Positions 43,628-54,498 are shown, numbered from the stretch's first letter. The stretch: DNA of 64,000 nt from Vulcanisaeta thermophila (GCF_001748385.1 NZ_BCLI01000004.1:1-64000); one strand, 5' to 3'. Translations and numbers: made by a program. Notes: generated by a model not told the origin, from the sequence alone.

Positions 43628-45971
43628 GAGTGTTCATTATAGGGAGGGCTTAAGGGCCGTCTTAGGCACTGGCGAGTACATAAACGACCTACCTACGCCA
43701 CCGGGCACACTATACATGGCCATTTACCGAAGCCCCTACGCCCACGCCAGGATCCTGAAGGTTGATGTTAGTGATGTATTTAACCACGGAGGCATTGCCT
43801 ACGGGCCCAACGAGCTCGCCAGGGTAATACCAAACCCATTCCCACTGGCTATTGACGCACCCATTAAGTACTACCCCTTCGCCAGGGATAAGGCTAGGTT
43901 TGTGGGTGAGCCCATAGCCGTAGTCCTAGCAAGTGATCCCTACAAGGCCGTGGATTTGCTTGATTATGTGCAGGTGGATTTCGAGCCCCTCAAGCCCGTT
44001 GTGTCCATTGACGATGCCCTTAGGGGCGATGTACTTGTTCATGATGAGTTGAAATCAAACGTGGCAATGCATAGGCACATGAAGTTCGGCCCAGTGGATA
44101 AAGTCTTCTCGGAAGCACCGGTGGTGGTTAAGAGGGAGTTTTATTACCAGAAGCATAATGCAATGCCCCTCGAGACCTACGGAGTGATTGCCCATTACTC
44201 AGGGGGTAAATTGAGGATTTGGGCCAATGCCCAGGGGCCCATGTTGGTTGCGTACTTCATAACCAGGGCGTTGGGATTGCCCACTTCATCCCTGGAACTA
44301 TACACGCCGAGGGATATTGGGGGTAGCTTCGGCTCGAAGTACTCCATCTATCCCTACGCTGTTCTCGCGGCTGCAGCTTCAATCTTAAGTGGAAAGCCCG
44401 TTAAGTGGGTTGAGAGTAGGACGGAACACCTGGTGGGTAGTAATTCAGGGGGTGCCCGTAAGGGCATTGTTGAGGTTGCGGCGGAGAGGGACGGGACAAT
44501 AAGGGGATTGCGCTATGTGTTCTACGAGGACGTGGGCGCCTACCCAAGATCCCCTGACCCCGGCGTCCTGTTTAGGGTTCATGGGAATCTGAATGGGGCT
44601 TATGACGTGAGGGCTATTGAGGCGGACTTCTACGTGGTCCTCACCAATAAATTACCCACAGGGCTCAATAGGGCTTATGGGGGTCCACCGTTTTATTACA
44701 TGCTTGAGGTTGCGGTTAATGAGTTGGCCAGGGAGTTGGGCATTGACCCGTTAGAATTAAGGATCAAGAACTTAATTAGGGATTTCCCAAGGAAGATTGG
44801 TGATGAATACTTCTACGAGACCGTAACGGGCGGTTTATACCCAAGGCAGGACTATGAGAGGGTGGTTAGGGCGATAGAGCCAGAGTATAGGCGTTGGCTT
44901 GAGGAGAGGAAGAGGAACCCATACATTGGCGTGGGCATCGCCGTACTCGTTGAGCCCTCGGGAACCAACCTTGGCTATGTGGACCTTGCCGTAGAGCCAG
45001 GGAAGAGGCGATACCCACACTCAGGGGCGGGCACCTACGTAACCATGAGCCTCGACATGAATGGTTACATATACGTGTTCATAAACGGAACCAACGAGGG
45101 GCTTGGGCATGAGACCACGGTTGCCGAGGTCGTGGCTTCTGAGTTCGGCATCGACCCATCCATGGTCATTGTGGAGAATAGGGTTGATACCACCAGGACC
45201 TGGGCCCTCTCAGACGGTAGTTACTCGAGTAGGTTCGCACCCATAGTGCTTAGCGCCGTGATTCTGGCATCTAGGCAGTTAAAGGAGAAATTAACCAGGT
45301 TGGCCATGGCCGTGCTGAAGGCCGAAAGTGTGGGTTATGAAAATGGACAGTTCTATGATGTTAAGAACCCAAGCAGGAGGGTGGATCTGAGGAGGCTAGC
45401 CTCCTCGGTTAATTGGGACCCAGGGTCACTACCCGAGGGCGTTGATCCCTCGCTCACGGTCACTGTCTTTTACCAACCACCCACAGTCAAGGCCGCGGAG
45501 GGCGATAAAATAAACTCCTCAGCCACGTACGCGATACAGGCCCACCTAGCCGTCATTGAGCTAGACCCGGTGACTTACGATGTTAGGGTTAGGAAGTACG
45601 TGATAGCCCACGATTCAGGTAGAATGTTCAAGAGGGAATTCGTGGATGGCCAGTTAATGGGCGGCTTAATGCATGGGCTTGCCCTGACACTTTATGAGGA
45701 GTTGATGTATGACGAGCAGGGGAATCCCATGACCACAACCCTGGACATCTACGAATCCCCAACGCTCGCGGAGGCCGTGGGCATGAACGTGGAATTCATA
45801 CACTTCGAAACACCCACCAAACACCTAGTATCCGGAGCCCATGGTGTTGGTGAGGGGGCCATGATGGGTGTACCCGCGGCCATAGTAAATGCACTAACCA
45901 GCATACTGGGTAAACCCATCACAGACCTGCCCATAAGGCCTCACAAGATAGCGAAGGCCCTCGAGGGGTGA
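43626..45971 (+). CDS. Molybdenum hydroxylase large subunit (CoxL/XdhB/aldehyde oxidoreductase family)
   Basis: 781-residue molybdopterin subunit that oxidises aldehydes, purines, nicotinate-like heterocycles or CO. Signatures: [17 protein letters not shown] start, [15 protein letters not shown] for the cofactor, [15 protein letters not shown], and the catalytic Glu at about residue 743 in [12 protein letters not shown]. The form I CO-dehydrogenase loop (AYRCSF) is absent, so CO is not the likely substrate; aldehydes are a reasonable guess. It overlaps the next gene by four bases, and the two form the enzyme. Confidence 0.9.
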   Translation: MSVHYREGLRAVLGTGEYINDLPTPPGTLYMAIYRSPYAHARILKVDVSDVFNHGGIAYGPNELARVIPNPFPLAIDAPIKYYPFARDKARFVGEPIAVVLASDPYKAVDLLDYVQVDFEPLKPVVSIDDALRGDVLVHDELKSNVAMHRHMKFGPVDKVFSEAPVVVKREFYYQKHNAMPLETYGVIAHYSGGKLRIWANAQGPMLVAYFITRALGLPTSSLELYTPRDIGGSFGSKYSIYPYAVLAAAASILSGKPVKWVESRTEHLVGSNSGGARKGIVEVAAERDGTIRGLRYVFYEDVGAYPRSPDPGVLFRVHGNLNGAYDVRAIEADFYVVLTNKLPTGLNRAYGGPPFYYMLEVAVNELARELGIDPLELRIKNLIRDFPRKIGDEYFYETVTGGLYPRQDYERVVRAIEPEYRRWLEERKRNPYIGVGIAVLVEPSGTNLGYVDLAVEPGKRRYPHSGAGTYVTMSLDMNGYIYVFINGTNEGLGHETTVAEVVASEFGIDPSMVIVENRVDTTRTWALSDGSYSSRFAPIVLSAVILASRQLKEKLTRLAMAVLKAESVGYENGQFYDVKNPSRRVDLRRLASSVNWDPGSLPEGVDPSLTVTVFYQPPTVKAAEGDKINSSATYAIQAHLAVIELDPVTYDVRVRKYVIAHDSGRMFKREFVDGQLMGGLMHGLALTLYEELMYDEQGNPMTTTLDIYESPTLAEAVGMNVEFIHFETPTKHLVSGAHGVGEGAMMGVPAAIVNALTSILGKPITDLPIRPHKIAKALEG

Positions 45972-47386
45972 TGTTCATGGCGTACGCCCTAGGCCTACCC
46001 AGGGGTTTTAAGTACTTGAGGGCTTCGTCGATTGATGAGGCTTTGAAGTTAGTTAAGGAGTACAATGCCAAGGTCATTGCTGGAGGGATGAGTTTAATGC
46101 CCATGCTTAAGCTTAGGATGGTTAATCCCGACTACCTAATCGACATATTCCATATCAACGAGCTCAGGTACGTGAGGGTGGACGGTAATTACCTCAGGAT
46201 CGGAGCTCTAACAGTCCATAATGACATTGCAATGAACAAAACCATTAGCACAAACGCCGAGGTACTAAGCGAGGCCGCCTGGCACATCGCCGATATTCAA
46301 GTTCGCAACCTGGGCACGATAGGCGGTAGCCTCGCGCATGCGGACCCAGCGGCTAATTATTACCCCGCATTAATTGCCCTCGATGCGGAGGTTTTGATTA
46401 AGGGCCTGGGTTCCGAGAGGGTTATTAAGGTTGAGGATCTCTACAAGGGGCCTTACACAACCGATTTAAGGGTTGATGAATTGATAACTGAGGTTAGGAT
46501 ACCCATTAATAGTTATAGGGGCGTTTACGAGATATTCAGGCGTGGCGGTGCCTCATTCCCAAGCGTCATAGTTGCGGTGACGGTGAGGGAGAGGGAGGGT
46601 GTCATTGATAAGTCGAGGATAGTGATTGGCGCCGCTTACCCAGAGCCCGTTGTTATTAAGGATAGCCTAGTGGGTATGGGCGTGAAGGATGTGGTTAACA
46701 GGGCGCAGGAGATTGCGGGTCAGGTAATGACATCAATAAACGTAAAACCACTCGAGGACACGCATACCCCCGGTGATTACCGCATCAGGGTTACCAGGAA
46801 CCTACTCGCCAAGGCATTGGCGGAGTTGGGTAATGGTAAGCATGCCCCGCTGCCGGTTAGGGACTCGTTAATTACCTGGCCCGATGCTGGTAATGTGGAG
46901 TATGTGGGTGATTTGGTGAGGGTTAGGATTAATGTTGATGGTCAATGGATTGAGGACCTAGTGGAGCCCAGGACGTTACTCCTCGACTTCCTAAGGGCGC
47001 ATGGGTATACCGAGGTTAAGAGGGGTTGTGATGAGGGCAAGTGCGGTGCATGCACGGTGTTGGTAAATGGGCGTGCAATTAAGTCATGCCTCGTGCCAGC
47101 CATTAGGTTTAATAATCAATCCGTGACCACGGTCAAGGGGTTAGCAAAGACCGGCGAGTTACACCCCATACAGAGGGCATTCCTTGAGGAGTACGCAATG
47201 CAGTGCGGTTATTGTACCCACGGATTCATAATGGTCACCCATGATTATTTAAGCAATGTGGATGGGGCGGCATCCGACGAGACGTTGAAGCTTAGTATTA
47301 AGAATATCTGTAGGTGCACGGGGTACATTAACATAATAAGGGCTATTAAGAAGGCCTCTAAGTACGTTGCGGAGGTTAGGAAATGA
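45968..47386 (+). CDS. Fused FAD (medium) and 2Fe-2S (small) subunits of the molybdenum hydroxylase
   Basis: One 472-residue protein carrying what are usually two subunits. Residues 1-300 are the CoxM/FAD part ([34 protein letters not shown]). Residues about 320-472 are the CoxS part with four-Cys plant-type 2Fe-2S ([16 protein letters not shown]...C) and a second 2Fe-2S (CGYC...ICRCTGY). It passes electrons from the molybdenum centre to FAD. The start is GTG 45968, ATG 45971 or ATG 45977, all at the coxL stop. It overlaps the acetyltransferase by ATGA. Confidence 0.9.
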   Translation: MMFMAYALGLPRGFKYLRASSIDEALKLVKEYNAKVIAGGMSLMPMLKLRMVNPDYLIDIFHINELRYVRVDGNYLRIGALTVHNDIAMNKTISTNAEVLSEAAWHIADIQVRNLGTIGGSLAHADPAANYYPALIALDAEVLIKGLGSERVIKVEDLYKGPYTTDLRVDELITEVRIPINSYRGVYEIFRRGGASFPSVIVAVTVREREGVIDKSRIVIGAAYPEPVVIKDSLVGMGVKDVVNRAQEIAGQVMTSINVKPLEDTHTPGDYRIRVTRNLLAKALAELGNGKHAPLPVRDSLITWPDAGNVEYVGDLVRVRINVDGQWIEDLVEPRTLLLDFLRAHGYTEVKRGCDEGKCGACTVLVNGRAIKSCLVPAIRFNNQSVTTVKGLAKTGELHPIQRAFLEEYAMQCGYCTHGFIMVTHDYLSNVDGAASDETLKLSIKNICRCTGYINIIRAIKKASKYVAEVRK

Positions 47387-48174
47387 TTGTGGGTGGTGCC
47401 TCCCCTGAAGTAATAAAACTAATCAAAAAAGCATACGTGAACAACCCAGTATTCTTCTTCTTCCCATTCTATGACCTAATGTACTACCCAGAGTTCACCG
47501 AGGTTTACCTGGACGTTGTGGGTAATGATGTAGTGGGCTACCTACTCGTTTGGGGGAGTGATTGCGTGGCTGTGCGTTTGATGGGTAATGCCAGGAGGTT
47601 AATTGATAAGCTACCCACCCATGACTGCGTTGATATCATAGCCCTAATTAGCGATTACGACATTCGAGAATTCCTCAATGTGGTTAGTGGGCGCGTGGGT
47701 ACCCACCTCAGGGGCGTTAGTAGGGTGTTGACCATGGTGTGTACCAGGGAGTCCTTTAGGGACTTAACAACAAGCCTGGTGAGGAGGTTGGGTGTGGGTG
47801 ATGTTAATGGGCTCATGAGCATTAAGGGGGAGCAGGGTTTGGGTATTAATTACCTGGAGGCATTAATGAGGTTGGTCTCACCTCATTGGCATTACTACGG
47901 TGCGTTTTTAAACGGTGAATTGGTCTCCATAGCCGCGGCAAGTGCTAAGCTCCCCGAGGTTTGGTACGTTAGTGATGTGTACACGAGGCGGGGGTTTAGG
48001 AATATGGGTTTTGCGAGGGCTGTGGTTTCGGCGGTGACTAGGGACGCAATTAATAGTGGTGCGGTGGCTATGTTGGAGGTTTCTGAGGATGATGAGGCGT
48101 CGGTTAGGGCCTATGGGGATGTGGGTTATAGGGTTGTCAACGTTGAGTATCGATTGGTCGCTAAACCAATGTAG
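47383..48174 (+). CDS. GNAT-family acetyltransferase
   Basis: 263 residues; the C-terminal third is a GNAT domain with the acetyl-CoA loop VYTRRGFRNMGFARAVV (R-x-x-G-x-G/A pattern with a less typical MGFA) and the final EASVRAYGDVGYRVV. The N-terminal part is a diverged, second GNAT-like half. Substrate unknown. The ATGA overlap (47383-47386) ties it to the molybdenum hydroxylase operon, where it might modify a product or the enzyme; this is inference from position. Confidence 0.8.
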   Translation: MIVGGASPEVIKLIKKAYVNNPVFFFFPFYDLMYYPEFTEVYLDVVGNDVVGYLLVWGSDCVAVRLMGNARRLIDKLPTHDCVDIIALISDYDIREFLNVVSGRVGTHLRGVSRVLTMVCTRESFRDLTTSLVRRLGVGDVNGLMSIKGEQGLGINYLEALMRLVSPHWHYYGAFLNGELVSIAAASAKLPEVWYVSDVYTRRGFRNMGFARAVVSAVTRDAINSGAVAMLEVSEDDEASVRAYGDVGYRVVNVEYRLVAKPM

Positions 48175-48210
48175 TTTCTACGTAATTCTCATTCCATGGT
48201 GTGTGGAAAC

Positions 48211-48218
48211 ATTTAAAG
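48211..48218 (+). promoter_or_regulatory. TATA box of the MscS-like gene
   Basis: ATTTAAAG centred near 48214 supports ATG 48245 as start of the following gene; the open frame upstream (from 48056) is inside the acetyltransferase gene and is not coding. Confidence 0.5.
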
Positions 48219-48244
48219 GGGGCTATCCACTCAGTATTTGGGTA

Positions 48245-48988
48245 ATGATTACTCTCCTCATGGCCGTATTAACTACCATGGATTTAGAAATACTGGGTTT
48301 CATACCTGGGCAGGTATTCTACACTGTATTGACTGCCGTGATCATACTAGTGGTGGGTTACGTAATAGGTAGGGTGGTGGAGTGGTTGATAAAGAAGGTG
48401 TCGTACTCCACGGGCCTCGACGCATTCTTCAGAAAAACCTCTGTGGGTAGGGCGTTGCTTAGGAGTGGTTACACGGCGGGAGACTTCCTGGGCCTCTTTG
48501 TTAAGTGGGTCATTTACATAGCCGCTGTTTTCTACGCATTACTGGAGTTATCCTACGCGAGCCCCAATCTATCCTTTCTCTACGATACCGCGAAGAGCGT
48601 ACTATCCTACCTACCCCACCTGGTGTCCGGCGTTATAATACTCATTGTGGGGTTGATAATGGTTGATTGGATAAGCGATTACTTTAAGCGTAGCTACCCA
48701 ACAAATGAGCCCTACTCACAAACGCTCCTTAACTTCATTGGTGATGCCTTTAGGTTCATCCTCTACTACATGGTCATAACAATAGCCCTGAGCATAATGG
48801 GAATCAACGTCCAAATACTGTACATATTCGCAACGGGCCTTGCATGGGCCATTGCGATAGGGCTTGGCGTGGCCATTGGATTATTATTTGCGTTCTACCT
48901 TAGGGAACCCCTCAGGAGGTTCCTTGAGCGTTCGTCAGCGCCCGAGGAGAAGCGTGGGGCTGGGGGTGGGGGGCATGGTGAAGGCTAG
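48245..48988 (+). CDS. Small-conductance mechanosensitive-channel-like membrane protein
   Basis: About 247 residues with five membrane segments. The repeated helices VFYTVLTAVIILVVGYVIGRVVEWLIKKV and LPHLVSGVIILIVGLIMVDWI match the conserved TM helix of the CmpX/MscS-related family, and a Gly-rich WAIAIGLGVAIGLLFAF ends the bundle. There is no MscS beta-domain, so channel activity is not assured. Ends in a Gly/Glu-rich tail that overlaps the glycosyltransferase start by 14 bp. Confidence 0.75.
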   Translation: MITLLMAVLTTMDLEILGFIPGQVFYTVLTAVIILVVGYVIGRVVEWLIKKVSYSTGLDAFFRKTSVGRALLRSGYTAGDFLGLFVKWVIYIAAVFYALLELSYASPNLSFLYDTAKSVLSYLPHLVSGVIILIVGLIMVDWISDYFKRSYPTNEPYSQTLLNFIGDAFRFILYYMVITIALSIMGINVQILYIFATGLAWAIAIGLGVAIGLLFAFYLREPLRRFLERSSAPEEKRGAGGGGHGEG

Positions 48989-50231
48989 GGTTGGGGTGAT
49001 AATGTACCAAACTAGTGCCTCGAAGGGGCAGGAGTTGGTGGCCCAGCGCATGGTTAAGTGGTTCCTTAGGCTTGGTTATGACGCATACCTAATAACGAGT
49101 ATTTACCACGATAACAAGGAACTGATTAAGCACAGGGTTGTGGAGACCTCTGTCGAGGGCTATGTTTACTTCGAGAAGGACCCAGCCATTGGGTTGCCCA
49201 CGATAAGGGTTGATAGTTACGTGGCCAAGTGGCCCCCGAGGAGGATCATGTTTAAGAACTTCGTTGATGTGCTAAGGAGGATTTATGATAATTTTGAGGT
49301 GAACGCATTAATAACTCACTCCACGCTTTGGAATGGGCCTGAGGAGACCGCCAAGTACGTGATGTGGAGGAGGATGCTCAACACCCTGGGTCTGGAACAG
49401 AGTAAGGTGTTCTTTGCCCACATGAGTCATTACCAACCTCCAGACCCCACTAGGTATGACGTCATTGAGAGGGCTTATAGGCTCTCCTGGAATCACCTGG
49501 CGTTTCCCGAAATATTTAAGGCGGCGAATTACCTGCTCTGTGTCACGCCTCTCGAGGGTGAGGAAATGATTAGGTTTGGGGCCAGGCCGGAGCAGGTGTA
49601 CATATTCCCTGGTGGTATTGATGATGATGAGGTTTCGGACCTAAACCTCGTAGACTCCAGCGATTTTAGGGCTAAGTACAGGATACCCGATAATGTTAAG
49701 ATTGTGGCTTACCTGGGTACCATTGAGGAGAGGAAGAACCCGCTTGCCGTGGTTAGGGTTGCCAGGTTGCTTAGGCATAGGAAGGATGTGCACTTTGTGA
49801 TTGCGGGTAAGCCCGGTGATCAGTGGGGTGACGTTGTTGAGGAGGCGAGGGGCCTTACCAATGTTACATTAACGGGTGAGTTGAGTGTTGAGGATAAGAA
49901 GAAGCTTATTAAGGAGTCCTACGTGAATATAATCATGAGTAAAATGGAGGCCCTAGGATTAACACAGCTCGAGTTCATGTACGGCGGGGTGCCGGTAATA
50001 ACGTCAGCGGTTTATGGGCAGAGGTGGGTTGTTAGGAATGGGGTTGATGGTATACACGTAAATGGGCCGGATGATATTGAGGGTGCCGCTAAGGCCGTGG
50101 AGAGGTTGCTTGATCATCCCGATGAGAGGGACGTGATGGGTAGGAATGCGTCTGAGCGGGCGTCCAACTTCTTAATGAGTAGGTTGATAAGGGATTTGGC
50201 GAAGGTTATTGATAATTACTTAGCCTCGTAA
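48975..50231 (+). CDS. GT4-family glycosyltransferase
   Basis: About 418 residues, GT-B fold. N-terminal acceptor domain begins VGVIMYQTSASKGQE; the C-terminal donor domain has VYIFPGGIDDDEV, VAYLGTIEERKNPLAVV, FVIAGKPGDQW and a modified E-x7-E motif (MEALGLTQLEFMYGG). It transfers a sugar from a nucleotide-sugar to a lipid, glycan or protein; acceptor unknown. The start at ATG 48975 follows a G-rich stretch (possible Shine-Dalgarno) and overlaps the upstream gene. The stop directly abuts the convergent formate dehydrogenase stop. Confidence 0.85.
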   Translation: MVKARVGVIMYQTSASKGQELVAQRMVKWFLRLGYDAYLITSIYHDNKELIKHRVVETSVEGYVYFEKDPAIGLPTIRVDSYVAKWPPRRIMFKNFVDVLRRIYDNFEVNALITHSTLWNGPEETAKYVMWRRMLNTLGLEQSKVFFAHMSHYQPPDPTRYDVIERAYRLSWNHLAFPEIFKAANYLLCVTPLEGEEMIRFGARPEQVYIFPGGIDDDEVSDLNLVDSSDFRAKYRIPDNVKIVAYLGTIEERKNPLAVVRVARLLRHRKDVHFVIAGKPGDQWGDVVEEARGLTNVTLTGELSVEDKKKLIKESYVNIIMSKMEALGLTQLEFMYGGVPVITSAVYGQRWVVRNGVDGIHVNGPDDIEGAAKAVERLLDHPDERDVMGRNASERASNFLMSRLIRDLAKVIDNYLAS

Positions 50232-52922
50232 CTACCTAACCAGCTTCTCCACGCGAACCCTGGTGTCTTTATACGCTGGAGTCCGGGTTATGGGCTCCAG
50301 GGTAGGCGGCACTAGGGAGTTAATCCAAAGCTCTGGGTAATGGAAGGTGGTGAATAAAATTCCCTGGTGCACCCTGTCCGAGGGTACGACCTTCGCAATG
50401 AGTGAGCCCGTGGGCGATACTAACCTAACCTCCTCATGGGGCTCCAACCCCTCCCTCCTCATGTCCTCAGGGTTCATCTCCACCACGGGCCCTCTCCATA
50501 GCATCCTGAGTATTGGTGAGCGCGATGTCATCGTGGCCGTGTGGTACTGGGCTCTCTCCCTACCAATTATTAACACGTACGGGTAGAGTGATGAGTACGT
50601 AATGTCGGGCTCCCTCCATGACGCAACCCTAAACCTAGCCTTACCCACAGGGAACCCATCGGTGTAAAGTATGGGCGTTCCAGCGCCCCCTGATTTCACG
50701 GGCCATTGAATACCACCGCTCTTATCCACAATCTCGTGAGATAAACCATTGAATATGGGCGCCACAAGCCCCAACTCCCTCATTATATCACCGCTGTCCC
50801 TAAAGCCCATGTCGTAGCCAAACCTCCTTGCCAGCTCCACGAAGACCCACCAGTCAGGCTTGGCATCGCCAGGCGGCTCAACAACCTTCCTAACGGGCTG
50901 CACCCTCCTCTCCGTGTTCGTGAATGTACCGTAATCCTCAAGCGCAGAGGAAGCCGCTGGCAAGACCACGTCGGCGTACTCCGCGGTTTCGGTTAGGAAT
51001 ATGTCCTGAACTACTAGGAACTCGAGTTTGCTTAATGCCTCGGCAACGGCGGCTGCGTTGGGGTGGGACCTTACGCTATTCTCACCCACTATGTACATGG
51101 CCTTGATCACGCCCCTCCTGGCCATTTCAAACATGTCAGTGCTCCTGAAACCCACGAAGGTGGGTAACCTACAACGCCACACCTCCTCAAACCTCCTCCT
51201 AACCTCGGGATTTACTAATGACTGGTAGCCAGGGAGCCTCCCTGGGGCGCAGCCCATGTCGGCACCGCCCTGCACGTTGTTCTGCCCACGTAGTGGCATT
51301 AAACCAGTGCCTGGTTTACCCACGTTACCCGTTAGTAATGCCAGGTTTATTATTGAGGAGACGTTGTCCGTGCCATTCTCATGCTCCGTGATTCCCAAGG
51401 TCCACATGATCATTGATGGCTTCTCTAGGGCGTAAAGCCTAGCGGCTTCTTTAATCAAGTCCTGGGGTACGCCGGTTACCTTCTCGGCTAACTCCAGGGT
51501 GTAGGGTTTGAGTGAGGAGACCCACTCATCAAATCCCTCGGTATACTTACTTATGAATTCCTTATCATGCCAATTCATATCCAGTATGTACCTGGCCATG
51601 GCCGAGAACAGCACGACATCAGTGCCTGGTTTAATATTCAATTCGATTTCCGCATACCTGGCGAGCTCCGTGTGCAATGGATTAACCACTATTAAGTGTG
51701 TACCATTCTTAACTGCCCTCTTGACGTAGGAGGCGATCACAGGGTGTGTCTCATTCATGTTGGAGCCTACGACAATTATGGTCCTTGCGTTTAGTATATC
51801 CTTTATCGGGTTTGTGGCTGCGCCATAACCCAATGAGTATGCTAGGGACCAGGCGGAGGGTTCGTGGCATAGGGTGGCTGATTGGTCAATATTATCGGTA
51901 CCCAACACACACCTCATGAACTTCTGGAACGCGTATAGACTCTCATTTGTGCTTCTATCGCTCATTATCCCGCCAATGGACACGGGCCCATACTTACTAA
52001 GGATCTCCTTAAACCTGGCCGCTATTAAATCCAGGGCCTCCTCCCAAGTAGCCTCCCTAAACACCTCCTCAATCCTCCTACCACGTAATGGGCCCTTGGG
52101 AACGCCTGGCCTCCTTATTAAGGGCTTCGTTAGCCTCTCAGGGCTATTAACGTAGTGGAACCCGAATTTCCCCTTAACGCATAACTTACCCTCGTTGGCG
52201 GGTCCCCCGGCACCCCTAGCCCAAATGACCCTGTTATCCTTAACACCGTACTCAACCCTACACCCAGTACCGCAGTAGGGGCATGTGGTTTCCACAACCT
52301 TATCGGCGGGTTCCCAATCCCTCTCCATAAGCGCACCCGTGGGGCATGAGTCCACGCAAGCCCCGCAACTCACGCAGCTGGACCTGCCCATGGGTAGGTC
52401 CAGGTCGAAGCCAATCCTAACATCAGACCCTTTGTTGATTACGGAAATAACATCGTTATTCTGATCTATATCGCACGCGATTACGCACTTCCTGCACATG
52501 ATGCATGCGGAGGGGTTGAACACTATTGCTGGGTGTGTATCGTCCACCTTGACATCAGTGAGTATTGGGGCTGGGTCTAACCCGTACTTTACTGCGTACC
52601 CGCAAACCACGCATTTAAGTTGCTCCTCCCTGCTCCTATGGCTGTGGTTCTTAAGTAGGAGTTTTAGTATTGTTTGCCTGGCCCTGATAACCCTGGGGCT
52701 GTCAGTCTCTATCTTCATGCCCTGGGACACCTTGGTTATGCATGATGGTGTTAATCTACCATTAACCTCAACCACGCAGACCCTGCATGAACCATTGGAG
52801 AAGCCCTCGTAGTAGCATACCGTGGGTATATCAATACCATGCCTCCTGGCCAGGCTTAGTATTGTCTCGCCATCAAACGCCTCAACCTCCTTACCGTTTA
52901 GCACCACCTTCACCATGACCAT
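50232..52922 (-). CDS. fdhA: NAD-linked formate dehydrogenase, catalytic alpha subunit
   Basis: About 896 residues. From the N-terminus: a NuoG-like plant-type 2Fe-2S domain (CYYEGFSNGSCRVC), 4Fe-4S sites (CIMCRKCVIAC, CVSCGACVDSCP, CPYCGTGC), then the molybdopterin oxidoreductase domains. The Mo/W ligand is Cys at about residue 352 in ATLCHEPS, with the adjacent His typical of formate dehydrogenases; no selenocysteine. The NuoEF-type partner upstream implies transfer to NAD+. I start it at the ATG inside TGATG, right at the partner's stop (52922); ATG 52916 is also possible. Confidence 0.9.
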   Translation of the reverse strand: MVMVKVVLNGKEVEAFDGETILSLARRHGIDIPTVCYYEGFSNGSCRVCVVEVNGRLTPSCITKVSQGMKIETDSPRVIRARQTILKLLLKNHSHRSREEQLKCVVCGYAVKYGLDPAPILTDVKVDDTHPAIVFNPSACIMCRKCVIACDIDQNNDVISVINKGSDVRIGFDLDLPMGRSSCVSCGACVDSCPTGALMERDWEPADKVVETTCPYCGTGCRVEYGVKDNRVIWARGAGGPANEGKLCVKGKFGFHYVNSPERLTKPLIRRPGVPKGPLRGRRIEEVFREATWEEALDLIAARFKEILSKYGPVSIGGIMSDRSTNESLYAFQKFMRCVLGTDNIDQSATLCHEPSAWSLAYSLGYGAATNPIKDILNARTIIVVGSNMNETHPVIASYVKRAVKNGTHLIVVNPLHTELARYAEIELNIKPGTDVVLFSAMARYILDMNWHDKEFISKYTEGFDEWVSSLKPYTLELAEKVTGVPQDLIKEAARLYALEKPSMIMWTLGITEHENGTDNVSSIINLALLTGNVGKPGTGLMPLRGQNNVQGGADMGCAPGRLPGYQSLVNPEVRRRFEEVWRCRLPTFVGFRSTDMFEMARRGVIKAMYIVGENSVRSHPNAAAVAEALSKLEFLVVQDIFLTETAEYADVVLPAASSALEDYGTFTNTERRVQPVRKVVEPPGDAKPDWWVFVELARRFGYDMGFRDSGDIMRELGLVAPIFNGLSHEIVDKSGGIQWPVKSGGAGTPILYTDGFPVGKARFRVASWREPDITYSSLYPYVLIIGRERAQYHTATMTSRSPILRMLWRGPVVEMNPEDMRREGLEPHEEVRLVSPTGSLIAKVVPSDRVHQGILFTTFHYPELWINSLVPPTLEPITRTPAYKDTRVRVEKLVR

Positions 52923-54466
52923 CACCCAAAGCAAACATGTGCTCTACAAACACCCCTCAGGTGCTCCTCAAACTCATCCCTGAATTGGCTCAGGGCGTCG
53001 AGAAATACCTTACCCGCTGACTGCCCGAGACCGCAGAGCGAGGTTTCCATCATGGTCCTGGCCACGTCCTCGGCCCATTTTAGGTCATCCATGGTGGCCC
53101 TACCGCTCTTGATCTTCTCAAGAACACCCACAAGTTCCTTGGTACCTAGCCTACAGGGTTCACAGCGGCCGCAGGACTCGTGGGCGAAGAACCTCTCCAC
53201 CTCAAGCATGGTATCCACAATGCACCTACTACTTGATAGTGGTATTATGACGCCTGGCCCTATGAAGACGCCCAACTTCCTGGTCTCCTCTGGGGTGAGC
53301 TTAACCGTAATCCTGGCCGAGTGGATTAAGCCGCTTGATACACCGCCAACGAATACTGCCTTCACATCCTTAGCCCCAGCCTTCATTAACAAGTCACTTA
53401 ACGCCGTCGTTAACGGTTCCCTATAAAGTCCCGGCTTCTCCACATCGCCCGTTACGCAGAAGTACTTCTCGATAATGGGCTCCTTACCCTCATAATGCAT
53501 CGCCAGGAGTAGCGGCGCCGCTGCGGCAACCTCCACGTTAATGACGGCCGTTGGTTTACCGTATAAACCAGCCTCTGTGGGGTCGGGTGGCCTTACCCTG
53601 GGCTCCCCTCTACCTCCCTCTAGGTTGTCAATTAATGCCGTTTCCTCACCAACCACGTAGGGTGAACTAACCAGTGAGGTACTAATCGTGGGTAATTTAT
53701 CAATCAACCCCTTACCCCTTAGGTAATCCCTTAACTCACCCAGGGCCTCCTCAATAATCGCCCTGGCATTCCTAAACCTCTCGTTAATTGCCACCACAAC
53801 CTCATCGATCCCCAAAGCCACGCCTAGGAGTAATGAGCCCTCCAGGAGCTGATGCGCATTCCTCTCCATTATCAACCTATCCTTAAAGCCCCCAGGCTCG
53901 CCCTCATGACCATTAATAACCAGGTACTTGGGCTTAACGGGGCTACTAGCCATTGACTTGAACCTGCCCAGGGCGCCCGGCCCCATTAGCCCAACCTTAA
54001 CGAGTAACTCGAGGAGGAATAATTTGTCGTTCTCATTGAGGAACCTCTCGAGGTACTTATAACCACCCCTACCCACGTAATTACTCAGTGTCTCGCGATG
54101 CGACAGTACGTATTCGTACCTTGATTTTTCAATTTCCCTAAAATCACCATTAACAAACGTATAGTACTTATTACCCATCCTCACCACGGGCCCCTCATCA
54201 CAATAACCAAGGCAGTACGTCACTGAGTACTTAATGCCCCGTTTCTCCAACTCCCTAACCACATCCTTAGCTCCCCTTAGTATACAGGGTAGCCCCATGC
54301 ATACCTGGTTTTCTGAGTAATCATGGAATGCGAAGGATGAGAATGTCATGAGTGTTGAGGGGGGCACGTTGTACTTACTCGCAATCTCACGTAATTTATC
54401 ATAATCAATAACCCTATTCTCCAAAACCTCACTAGTGGCTTTCCGCAACCTTGCCCTATAATCCAT
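52922..54466 (-). CDS. fdhB: NuoE-NuoF fusion, diaphorase subunit of formate dehydrogenase
   Basis: 514 residues joining a thioredoxin-like 2Fe-2S domain (CMGLPC...CLGYC, about residues 56-108, NuoE type) to an NADH-binding flavoprotein (FMN loop GHEGEPGGFKDRLIMERN at about 185-202; SLBB domain; 4Fe-4S CGRCEPCRLG near 430). It would receive electrons from FdhA and reduce NAD+. Leaderless: TTTTAAGTAT read on the plus strand at 54489-54498 lies 26 bp upstream. Cotranscribed with fdhA through a TGATG junction. Confidence 0.9.
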   Translation of the reverse strand: MDYRARLRKATSEVLENRVIDYDKLREIASKYNVPPSTLMTFSSFAFHDYSENQVCMGLPCILRGAKDVVRELEKRGIKYSVTYCLGYCDEGPVVRMGNKYYTFVNGDFREIEKSRYEYVLSHRETLSNYVGRGGYKYLERFLNENDKLFLLELLVKVGLMGPGALGRFKSMASSPVKPKYLVINGHEGEPGGFKDRLIMERNAHQLLEGSLLLGVALGIDEVVVAINERFRNARAIIEEALGELRDYLRGKGLIDKLPTISTSLVSSPYVVGEETALIDNLEGGRGEPRVRPPDPTEAGLYGKPTAVINVEVAAAAPLLLAMHYEGKEPIIEKYFCVTGDVEKPGLYREPLTTALSDLLMKAGAKDVKAVFVGGVSSGLIHSARITVKLTPEETRKLGVFIGPGVIIPLSSSRCIVDTMLEVERFFAHESCGRCEPCRLGTKELVGVLEKIKSGRATMDDLKWAEDVARTMMETSLCGLGQSAGKVFLDALSQFRDEFEEHLRGVCRAHVCFG

Positions 54467-54498
54467 AGAATTGATCCTGGCAATTCCTGTTTTAAGTA

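Noticed and set aside
43626-45971. Aerobic CO dehydrogenase
   Set aside because: The active-site loop typical of form I CoxL (AYRCSF) is absent; the segment reads NRAYGGPP.
51820-51900. Selenocysteine at the formate dehydrogenase active site
   Set aside because: The codon is TGC (Cys) in ATLCHEPS; no in-frame TGA or SECIS-like need.
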